From contig NZ_PKFQ01000001.1 of assembly GCF_002939475.1 (NCBI RefSeq), positions 4,213,001 through 4,277,000 on the forward strand: a stretch of DNA of 64,000 nt, in the 5' to 3' direction. This stretch comes from Streptomyces cinnamoneus (GTDB taxonomy: Bacteria > Actinomycetota > Actinomycetes > Streptomycetales > Streptomycetaceae). The position numbers and the translations under genes were made by a program. Shown piece by piece: positions 45,292 to 52,218 of this stretch (position 1 is its first letter; every line of letters begins with the position of its first letter). The notes beneath the pieces were generated by a model. That model was not told the DNA's origin and made no database searches. It saw only the letters and a list, made by a program, of their open reading frames with translations.

Positions 45292-45498
45292 TTAGCGGAG
45301 CAGGGCGACGAACGCGCTCCAGGATGACGAGGGCACTGTCAAGACGGGGCTGTGGGTGAGCTTGGAGTCGCGGACGCGGATGCGGGTGGGGTGGGTGTCG
45401 TTGACCTCAAGACAGTTGTCGCTGCCGTCTTCGTCTCCGGCAGAGCTGTAACTCGACTTGCGCCAGTCCGGTATGTGCTGCTCAGAGTGCATGCTCAT
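45292..45498 (-). CDS. DUF397 protein
   Basis: 68 residues. WRKSSYSSAGDEDGSDNCLEV and VRDSK are the DUF397 hallmark; small partner proteins of XRE/DUF5753 regulators in actinobacteria. Overlaps the regulator gene upstream by 17 bp. Start ATG at 45498, or at 45492. Such pairs act in development and, by some reports, in toxin-antitoxin-like control. Confidence 0.88.
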   Translation of the reverse strand: MSMHSEQHIPDWRKSSYSSAGDEDGSDNCLEVNDTHPTRIRVRDSKLTHSPVLTVPSSSWSAFVALLR

Positions 45499-46315
45499 AC
45501 TCCTCTGCTACCGCATTGATCATGGACAGTGACGCATGGCACGAGAGCGCATCACCCAGCGCGAGTTCGTACGCCGCTTGGCACTGAGCGACCCTCGACG
45601 GTTCGTCGTACATGTGTCCTGTCTTGACTCCCTCAACGTACGCCAACGGAGGTGCGTCGTCGAACCTGTAGAGGGACATCGAGCTGGCGACCAGCGCATG
45701 GCTGCCAATGCTGAAGGGGAGCACGTGCAGCCGGATGCGACCACTGTCGGCCAGCTTTGCGACATGGCGCAGTTGCGCGGCCATGACGGCTGGTCCGCCG
45801 ACCACTCTACGCAGCACATGTTCGTCCAGCAGCACCCACATGACCGGCCCGTCCGGCCCTTCGAGGATGTGTGACCGTTCCAGGCGCTGAGCGACTCGCC
45901 TGTCGACCTCGGCTGCTGTCATGTTGACCAGCCCGAAACGGAAGATGGCGCGAGCGTACGGTTCGATCTGCAGGAGGCCGGGCACAAGACCGGACCCGTG
46001 TTCCCGGATGGACGTGGCCTGCTTCTCCATCTCCACCAGCGGCGCGAAGTGCCCGGCGAATCGCGATGGGCTCAGCGTCGGCAGGAACCGTTCGAAGAAG
46101 CCGTCCGTACCCAGCTCCTTGTCCAACCGCCTCGCGTCCTCGACGCGCGGCTTGCGCCGCCCGGCCTCGATGTGGGCGATCAGCGACGGCGAGCAGACGA
46201 CGGTGTCGGCGAGGGACTGCTGGGTGTGGTTCGCAGCCTCGCGCCGTAGCCGTAGCTCCTCGCCGTAGGCCTGCCTGGCGATGGACGGGCCTTGTGCGCC
46301 CAGGTCTTTGGCCAT
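45482..46315 (-). CDS. XRE-family regulator with DUF5753
   Basis: 277 residues from ATG at 46315. Helix-turn-helix near residues 20-70 (LRLRREAANHTQQSLADTV, SPSLIAHIEAGRRKPR), then the DUF5753 ligand-like domain (VPGLLQIEPYARAIF, RQHVAKLAD-like LRHVAKLADSGRIRLHVLPF). Coupled to the DUF397 gene downstream. Targets unknown. Confidence 0.9.
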   Translation of the reverse strand: MAKDLGAQGPSIARQAYGEELRLRREAANHTQQSLADTVVCSPSLIAHIEAGRRKPRVEDARRLDKELGTDGFFERFLPTLSPSRFAGHFAPLVEMEKQATSIREHGSGLVPGLLQIEPYARAIFRFGLVNMTAAEVDRRVAQRLERSHILEGPDGPVMWVLLDEHVLRRVVGGPAVMAAQLRHVAKLADSGRIRLHVLPFSIGSHALVASSMSLYRFDDAPPLAYVEGVKTGHMYDEPSRVAQCQAAYELALGDALSCHASLSMINAVAEEYEHAL

Positions 46316-46430
46316 GGCTAACTCGCCTTCTTGACGGCGGTGTTGGAGAGCCCAACCCCCTTCCGGAGGCTAGTCCCGTACGGCGACGATCTGGGCACAG
46401 TCCGTGAGAATCACCCCGAAGGGAACACCC

Positions 46431-46790
46431 GTGCACGACAGGCCCACCCCCCACCCGGACCCGGAGGCGCCGATGACCTACCGCGAGGGCACGTACGTGA
46501 TCGACACCCGCCATGAGCGACTCGCCCAAGTGATGGGGATGGTGGGGCCGCGCGTACAGGTGAGGCGCCCCGGGGGCGGCAGGGAGTGGGAGGTGCCGCC
46601 GGAGGTGTTGCGGTTGGCGACGCGGGAGGAGCGCGCGGCGGGGGGCGGCTGCGCGGAGTGCGGGAGGTTGCGGGCGGCGCAGCGGCGGGCGGTGGACCGT
46701 GGGGCGAAGCGGGAGGCGGTGGCGGCGACGGTCGCCGTGCGCCACCACCTGCGTGACGCGCACGCGGAGACCGAGGACGGGATGCCGTGA
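46431..46790 (+). CDS. small hypothetical protein, Streptomyces type
   Basis: 119 residues from GTG 46431 (AAGGGA just upstream); ATG 46473 is an alternative. Central TYVIDTRHERLAQVMGMVGPRVQVRRPGGGREWEVPPE is split into a short beta domain; the rest is Arg/Ala/Glu-rich with CAEC. Divergent from the XRE gene and overlapping the next gene by GTGA. Function unknown. Confidence 0.65.
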   Translation: MHDRPTPHPDPEAPMTYREGTYVIDTRHERLAQVMGMVGPRVQVRRPGGGREWEVPPEVLRLATREERAAGGGCAECGRLRAAQRRAVDRGAKREAVAATVAVRHHLRDAHAETEDGMP

Positions 46791-47023
46791 GCGGCAGGGG
46801 GTGCCCGCACCGTGCGGAGTGGACGACGCGGGCGGGGGGTGAGTGGCGGTGCAACAGGTGCGGGACCCGGCGTTTCCTCGACTACGGCGCTCTGCGGCCG
46901 CCGGGGTTGCCCAGTGCGGTGACGCCCGTGCGGCGGGGCCCGGGGGAGGTGGAGTGGGCGGCGGCGCTGCGGTGGGCGAACCGGGGCGCTCGGGCTGCGC
47001 GTTCTTGCCCCGGTGCGGGGTAG
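46787..47023 (+). CDS. DUF6255-like small protein
   Basis: 78 residues from GTG 46787. CPHRAEWTT and CNRCGTRRFLDYGALRPPG match the small DUF6255 family as I recall it; CxxC and CxxH-like spacing suggests a zinc ribbon. Translationally coupled to the gene before it (4-bp overlap). Often found near XRE regulators; function unknown. Confidence 0.6.
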   Translation: MSGRGCPHRAEWTTRAGGEWRCNRCGTRRFLDYGALRPPGLPSAVTPVRRGPGEVEWAAALRWANRGARAARSCPGAG

Positions 47024-47199
47024 GCGTGGCGCTTGAGGGCCACTCCGCCGCGCCTCACGGCTCCTACTGTCACCAATCAGTCATGGACATGTCTTGAAAT
47101 CGCTGCGCGGCCATTTTCAAGATCATCGCGCTGATAGGTTCCCGTCCGCCGGGCCCAAGATCATTGGCACCCGGTTGGAACACCGTTGAGGAGTAACAA

Positions 47200-47511
47200 G
47201 TGAAGTCCGTAATTCGGGGGAAGAGCGCGGGCAAGCGCGCCGCTGCCGTGGCCGGCCTGCTGGTCGCCGCGACGCTCGGCGGCGCGGCCCTGGCGGCGCC
47301 GGCGTACGCCGACGACGTCTACGGCCACTGCACGGGCGAGGGCGTGCGCATCCGCGCCGCCGCGAGCACGTCCAGCTCGGTCGTCGGTCTCTGCTACAGC
47401 AACCACCGTCTGGCCCACCGCGACGTCTCGGGTGACGGCCAGTGGGACAAGGTCTACGACGTGAACACCGGCGTCTCCGGCTGGATCTCGCACGGCTACT
47501 GGAGCTGGTAG
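47200..47511 (+). CDS. secreted SH3-domain protein
   Basis: 103 residues from GTG 47200 after GAGGAG. A signal peptide with long basic N-terminus cleaves near APAYA-D (about residue 37). The rest is a bacterial SH3 domain (GVRIRAAASTSSSVVGLCYSNHR is its core, given as residues about 48-70) with two Cys likely in a disulfide. Exported wall-associated or signalling peptide; partner unknown. Confidence 0.75.
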   Translation: MKSVIRGKSAGKRAAAVAGLLVAATLGGAALAAPAYADDVYGHCTGEGVRIRAAASTSSSVVGLCYSNHRLAHRDVSGDGQWDKVYDVNTGVSGWISHGYWSW

Positions 47512-47521
47512 ACCGCAGCCG

Positions 47522-47558
47522 GGGGCCGTGGGAGGAACGCCCCTCCTCCCGCGGCCCC
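47522..47558. terminator. bidirectional terminator between SH3 gene and SMI1 gene
   Basis: 47522-47535 pairs with 47545-47558, 14 bp with one G-U, around a 9-base loop, between convergent genes. Confidence 0.75.
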
Positions 47559-47577
47559 TTCCGCATGTCCGGCGTCG

Positions 47578-48220
47578 CTATGCAACGAACTCACGGGGAT
47601 CCGCCGGATACATGTCGGCATAGGGATCCGGCTCACCGGTGAGGGTGTCGAGGCCGGCGAAGTAACGCCGCTGTGCCTCCCGCCAGTGGACGAACGGCTC
47701 GACGTTTCCCCAGAGGGTGTCGTCGCTGAGCGGGTTCGTGTCGAACTCCGTGAGCAGCAGGCGCCGCAGGAACGCGGCCATGCCGCACGTGTGAAGCGTC
47801 CAGCGCGGAGATCCGTGGCGCGCCCAGACGACCACCGGCCACTGATCCGGATCGGGGCTGTTCGTCAGCCACCCCATGAGGGCGCCGTTGCAGCCGTCGC
47901 CCCAGGGCAGTACGGCGTCCGCCCCGAGGCCGGTGCCCAGTGCCGCTACGCTCTCGTCCCACAGATGCCGGATCGTGGGCGTCTCGTCGGCGATGGTCGA
48001 GAACCACTGGGTGGGGCGCCCCTTGTAGGGCAGGGGGCGGAGGATCCCCAGGTCCCAGATGGATCCACAGCCATAGGTCGCCATGAACGCCTGGTAGTCG
48101 CTGGGCAGCCGGGTGCCCCACTCCGCCTCGACGGCGTCCCAGTCGATCGCTTCGTCGACACCGGAGTCGGGGGGGCACGACGCGGGTGAGTGCTTCGACG
48201 TCGGGATGACTGCTGACCAT
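47578..48220 (-). pseudogene. SMI1/KNR4 family protein, frameshifted
   Basis: ATG at 48220 opens MVSSHPDVEALTRVVPP, then a run of seven C (seven G on the plus strand, 48169-48175) shifts the frame. In the next frame the family sequence continues: DSGVDEAIDWDAVEAEW, LPSDYQAFMATYGCGSIWD, WGDGCNGALMGWLT. Removing one C would restore one protein of 213 residues. As it stands the longest piece with a start codon is 168 residues (ATG 48084), lacking the N-terminus. SMI1/KNR4 proteins often act as immunity proteins; here it may be decayed, phase-variable or a sequencing error. Confidence 0.7.
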
Positions 48221-48551
48221 GCCTCAGCTTAGGCCGCGGAGGGTCCCCTGGACGTCGGCGTCCAGCCCTGAGGGTGGTCACCCTGAGGTGGCGGTGGGGC
48301 TGGTCGGCGCCCCGCCCCCGCTGTCCAACCGCCTCCTCGGAGCCGTCCTGAACCCGTCCGCCTCGCGGCACTGACGGGGGACCGCCGACGGCTGGGGGCA
48401 GCAGACGCCCGCCGGGGAACCGCCGGGCAGGACGGCCCGGAGCCCTCGCCGCACTCCCGGCGCCCCTCAGGCGGCGCAGGTGAACCCGACGGCGGGGACA
48501 GGGCCGTGGGTGATGGTGCTGGCGTCGATCCTCGCGCGGGCGCTGTCGGCG
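48221..48551. other. gene-poor gap
   Basis: 331 bp. No start-containing frame that looks real; a short plus-strand open stretch ends with TGA at 48372. I see no hairpin or motif worth calling. May hold a decayed gene. Confidence 0.4.
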
Positions 48552-49193
48552 TCAGCCGGTCACGGCGAGATGCGTGTGGTGGTGCTGGGGCGCATCGATC
48601 TCGTCCAGCAGGGCGATGGCGAAGTCGGCGTACGAAATGCGGTTGAGGCCGTCGCCGTGGTCGCCGATGCCGTACGTACCGGTGCGCGTGCCGGAGTGGT
48701 CGAAGTCGCCGGCGGGGCTGGCGTACAGCCAGTCGAGGCCGGCCGCGCCCGACTGGAGAACGGCCAGTCCCTCGCCGTGAGCGAGGCAGAAGGGCCGGAA
48801 TTCGGCGGGGAAGCCGGGGCCGTCCATGAGGGCCGTCCCCGAGCCGTCCGGCAACAGGGACGAAAGCCCGACGACGACCAGTCGCCGCACGCCGGCCGCG
48901 GTCAGCCCACCGGTGAGGGCCTGTGCGGCTCCCACGAAGAACGCGCGGGAATCGATGCCGGGACCGTAGGCGGCAGCGGCGGCGATGACGGCGTCGTGGC
49001 CGGTGACGAGGGACGCGACGGCGGCGGCGTCGGTGATGTCGCCCTCGACGACGTCGACGCCTTCCGCGGCCAGATCCGCGTACGTGGCGGAGTCGCGCAC
49101 CACCGCCGTGACGTGGTGCCCCCGCCGCCGCGCCTCGGCGACGGCCTGCCGCCCGGCCCGTCCGCCGGCGCCGAAGACCACGACCTTGCTCAT
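48552..49193 (-). CDS. NAD(P)-binding SDR-like (NmrA-type) oxidoreductase
   Basis: 213 residues from ATG at 49193. Rossmann motif VVVFGAGGRAGRQAV (residues 4-18), VVRDS and VVEGDITDAAAV are typical of atypical short-chain dehydrogenases. GLSSLL and a C-terminal HHHTHL follow. Substrate unknown. Divergent from the HxlR gene, 98 bp between starts, the usual HxlR-controlled arrangement. Confidence 0.87.
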   Translation of the reverse strand: MSKVVVFGAGGRAGRQAVAEARRRGHHVTAVVRDSATYADLAAEGVDVVEGDITDAAAVASLVTGHDAVIAAAAAYGPGIDSRAFFVGAAQALTGGLTAAGVRRLVVVGLSSLLPDGSGTALMDGPGFPAEFRPFCLAHGEGLAVLQSGAAGLDWLYASPAGDFDHSGTRTGTYGIGDHGDGLNRISYADFAIALLDEIDAPQHHHTHLAVTG

Positions 49194-49270
49194 GTGCCTA
49201 CCTCCGTGTGAGGGCTGGCGCTTCTCCAGCCGATGCCCGGACGGTAGTCGGAGGGGTGGTTACCGAGTGG

Positions 49271-49289
49271 GTACCGGATAGCGTGGTAC
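49271..49289. promoter_or_regulatory. dyad GTACC-N9-GGTAC at HxlR start
   Basis: Perfect 5-bp half-sites ending two bases before the HxlR ATG; a related GGTTACC lies just upstream (49258-49264). The position suits an operator for the HxlR protein at the divergent promoters. Confidence 0.45.
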
Positions 49290-49291
49290 GC

Positions 49292-49669
49292 ATGACGCGA
49301 CCGCTGTCTCCTGACATGTTCGACGAGCTCTGCCCGTCCACGCTTTCGCCGATCCGATTCGGGGACAAATGGGCGGCGCTGGTGATCCGTTGCCTGGAGG
49401 ACGGCCCGCGCCGCTTCTCGGAACTCCGCATTCCGCTGCGCGGCGTGAGTGCGAAGGTACTGACGCAGTCACTGCGAGGCCTGCGGCGGGACGGCCTGAT
49501 CGCCCGCACCGAGCACGAGGGCCCGACCCTCAGGGTCGAATACGAACTGACGCCGCTCGGCCGCAGCATGCTGGCGCCGATGGCGGCGGCGTGCGCGTGG
49601 GCGGAGGAACACTGGAACGAACTCCTGGACGCGCGCGAGGCGTACGAGGGCGCGGTGCAGCGGGCTTAG
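49292..49669 (+). CDS. HxlR-family transcriptional regulator
   Basis: 125 residues from ATG 49292. Winged helix: FGDKWAALVIRCLEDGPRRFSELRIPL, VSAKVLTQSLRGLRRDGLIART and YELTPLGRSML are all family hallmarks. One Cys near the N-terminus (DELCPST), where HxlR relatives sense quinones or aldehydes. Likely represses the divergent oxidoreductase. A decayed copy of its 3' half lies at 51650-51750. Confidence 0.9.
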   Translation: MTRPLSPDMFDELCPSTLSPIRFGDKWAALVIRCLEDGPRRFSELRIPLRGVSAKVLTQSLRGLRRDGLIARTEHEGPTLRVEYELTPLGRSMLAPMAAACAWAEEHWNELLDAREAYEGAVQRA

Positions 49670-50075
49670 CACTCCAGTCTGGTTTCGTGATCTATCCGGT
49701 GGGCTCGTCGGCGATCCGTTGTCGGGAGTGGTTGCGTCGGGCTGTTGCCTGATGGTGCCTGCGCCAGATGGACCAGGGCGAGCAGTGCCGTCTTTCCGGC
49801 AGCACCGCCGAGCCGGTCGAGGCGGTTGCCGAGGACGAACGTGGCTGGCGCGGTGCGTCGCAGCGTGAGCGGTCACCGGTCACTGCGAGGCGGATGCCGA
49901 GCTATAGTCACGCGGTCGCGAAAAACGATGTTCCGCGGTCCACCCGCCGGACATCGCACATACATCGATGCAGATGGTTCTGATCGGTGAGCGTCTCCTT
50001 GCCGAGATCGGGCACCCCGTCCGCTTTCGGCGCTGACCGTCGCCGGCGCGTGCCGGCGCAACAGAGGAGCGCAGC
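49670..50075. other. gap before the TetX-like gene
   Basis: 406 bp with no convincing gene. The stretch 49900-49990 is locally AT-richer and could hold the promoter of the flavoprotein gene. The first 200 bp have the look of a decayed coding sequence but I could not name it. Confidence 0.4.
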
Positions 50076-51197
50076 ATGCAGAAGACCATCGCCATTGTCG
50101 GAGCGGGACTGGGCGGGCTGACGCTCGCCCGGGTGCTTCAGGCTCACGGCGTCTCCGCGACGATCTACGAGGGTGAGGCTTCGGCGACGACCCGGACGCA
50201 AGGCGGCCTGCTCGACATTCACGAAGAGACCGGCCAGGTCGCAGTTCGCGCAGCCGGTCTGTACGACGAGTTCCTCACGCTGGTCCGCCCGGGCGAGGAC
50301 GCCAAGCGCGTGGTGGACCGCCACGGAACGATCCTGTTCGACATGCCTGCGGACCCTGGTTCGGCCCGTCCTGAGGTGGATCGTGGCGAACTCAGGCGCC
50401 TGCTCATCGACTCGCTGGCGCCTGGAACGATCAGGTGGGGTCACAAGCTCGCCTCGGTCCGGCACCGTGTGGAGGGCGGCTACGTCCTCACCTTCGCGGA
50501 AGGTTCCGCCACGCGCGCCGACATCGTCATCGGCGCGGACGGTGCCTGGTCGAAGGTGCGTCCGCTGCTCACCCCCGCCAAGCCCGTCTTCAGCGGAACC
50601 TGCTTCATCGAGATCGCCCTCGCCTCGGGCAGCCAGGAGTGCCGGGCGAGCGTGGCCGCGATCGGCAGCGGCACGCTGATGGCGGTCGCGCCGGGCAAAG
50701 GCATCATCGCGCATCGCTACGCTGACGGGCACGTGCGCGGATACGTGGCGCTGAACAAGCCCGAGGAGTGGATGAGGTCGATCGACTTCGGCGACCCGTC
50801 CGCTGGCCTCCGTCACCTTGCCGACGAATTCGATGGCTGGTCGCCGCTGCTCACCGCCTTCGTGACACAGAGCGACGTGGAACCGTGGCTCCGACCCATC
50901 TACGCCCTGCCCGTCGGGCTCAAGTGGGACAGGGTGCCCGGCGTGACGCTCGTCGGCGACGCCGCGCATCTGATGTCACCCTTCGCCGGCGAGGGTGCGA
51001 ACCTCGCCATGTACGACGGCGCGGACCTGGCGAGCAAGCTGGTTGAGCAACCCGACATCGAGGTCGCGCTCACCGCCTACGAAGAGCGGCTGTTCCCGCG
51101 TAGTGGCGACGCGGCCAGCCGCTCGGCGCAGAACCTGGAGATGTTCTTCGGCCAGGAAGCACCGCAGAGCGTAGTCACTCTGTTCGATCGCTCCTGA
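50076..51197 (+). CDS. TetX-like FAD-dependent monooxygenase
   Basis: 373 residues. FAD Rossmann GAGLGG (residues 9-14), DIVIGADGAWSKVR (DG motif) and VTLVGDAAHLMSPFAGEGANLAM (GD motif, given as about residues 288-310) are intact. Length and GGLLDIHEETGQ match the TetX group that hydroxylates tetracyclines, but related enzymes act on many aromatics. Ends in FGQEAPQSVVTLFDRS. Next to decayed mobile DNA; the nearby HelR/Rgt genes suggest a resistance island. Confidence 0.85.
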   Translation: MQKTIAIVGAGLGGLTLARVLQAHGVSATIYEGEASATTRTQGGLLDIHEETGQVAVRAAGLYDEFLTLVRPGEDAKRVVDRHGTILFDMPADPGSARPEVDRGELRRLLIDSLAPGTIRWGHKLASVRHRVEGGYVLTFAEGSATRADIVIGADGAWSKVRPLLTPAKPVFSGTCFIEIALASGSQECRASVAAIGSGTLMAVAPGKGIIAHRYADGHVRGYVALNKPEEWMRSIDFGDPSAGLRHLADEFDGWSPLLTAFVTQSDVEPWLRPIYALPVGLKWDRVPGVTLVGDAAHLMSPFAGEGANLAMYDGADLASKLVEQPDIEVALTAYEERLFPRSGDAASRSAQNLEMFFGQEAPQSVVTLFDRS

Positions 51198-51258
51198 CAC
51201 CTCAGTCCGGGTTCGCGATCTTGTCGCGGACCCGGCAGGGAACGGGCACGGCCCTCTC

Positions 51259-51420
51259 GTGATCATTTGGGGGTTGTGTCGACTCTTGAAGATCGTGCGG
51301 TGGCTGCACGGCACAGCCCAGACCCCTGCCCGTTGGTGGGCGATGTTCGACCAGGTCATGGCCCAGATCGCGGGCCGGTTCCGGCGGGTTGAGCCATCGG
51401 AGGGAGCCTGCCACGGGGGC
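51259..51420 (+). mobile_element. remnant of an IS701-type transposase 5' end
   Basis: The plus-strand frame reads WAMFDQVMAQIAGRFRRVEPS, matching the N-terminus of IS701-family transposases as I recall them (FDxVMxxIAGRFxRVEPRRRA). The similarity ends at about 51405 and the rest of the transposase is absent. No inverted repeats or target duplication are recognised. A broken fragment. Confidence 0.55.
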
Positions 51421-51649
51421 GCCAATACCGGCTGGTTGCCCCAGCCGCCGCTCGTGCCGTCCCATTGCGCCGCCGGCGGGGTGGAGCGACGGGTCGCCGT
51501 CTTCTTCCATATCCCCATGTGCCGCAACTTTACGGTGCGTTCCGCTGCCCGGGGTTGGTGGCGAAGGAGGGCTGGCGCGCCAGCGCGGTGACGTGGTGTC
51601 CGCTGCGGTGTGGGTGCGAGGGTGCCGGGGGGCTGTGCGGTCTTTGCGA

Positions 51650-51750
51650 CGGGTGGGCTGGTGGCCCGCAGCGGGGATGAGGGCCCGACCCTCACGGTCC
51701 AATACGAACTGACGCCGCTGGGGTGCAGCATGCTGACCCCGAGGCGATCG
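51650..51750 (+). pseudogene. decayed copy of an HxlR gene 3' half
   Basis: DEGPTLTVQYELTPLGCSMLTP in one frame matches HEGPTLRVEYELTPLGRSMLAP of the intact HxlR at 49292-49669, with high nucleotide identity over about 65 bp. No start or upstream half is present. It suggests an old duplication of the oxidoreductase/HxlR locus; the stretch before it (around 51580) shares GCGGTGACGTGGTG-like sequence with the oxidoreductase gene. Confidence 0.65.
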
Positions 51751-51857
51751 ACGGCTCCGGCACTTGAGCGCACGGCCCCGCACCGGCTGCGCAGACTGCC
51801 GAAGAGCAGCAGGTAGCGGGCAGGTGCGGGCGACATGGTCACATCGAGGGGAGGCCT

Positions 51858-52217
51858 TTACTCCGTTCCGCGGAGGGGTCCAAATCTTGACGGTGAATGA
51901 TGATCTCCAGCGTCCTCGTGCCACAGGTATTTCGCAGCATGTACATACCCTTCCCCATCGTTCAGTAGGAAGAGGTGTCCGTGGGTGAGATTGAGCGCAT
52001 TGCTTCCCAAGATTTGATCTCGTTCAAGATCTGTTGCCAGTCGAATAGAGAGCGATTCATAAACGGGCTGCAAGTGCATCAATGCCACAGAGGGGAAGGC
52101 GACGTCAATCCTTGTTGCGTACTTTTGCGGATGAAAGCTGCGGAGGAGCAGCATCGAGTGGCTTACCGAGTACTGCCAGACCTCAAATTCGCGGTCCCAG
52201 GAAATTTTCTCTTGCAT
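51858..52217 (-). CDS. putative immunity protein of the RHS toxin
   Basis: 119 residues from ATG at 52217, one base after the RHS stop, with AAGGAG at the RHS end as ribosome site. MQEKISWDREFEVWQYSVSHSM...; no known immunity family recognised. The gene is about half GC, unlike its neighbours, and lies where immunity genes of polymorphic toxins always lie, directly downstream of the toxin tip. It should bind and block the C-terminal domain of the RHS protein. Confidence 0.75.
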   Translation of the reverse strand: MQEKISWDREFEVWQYSVSHSMLLLRSFHPQKYATRIDVAFPSVALMHLQPVYESLSIRLATDLERDQILGSNALNLTHGHLFLLNDGEGYVHAAKYLWHEDAGDHHSPSRFGPLRGTE

Positions 52218-52218
52218 G

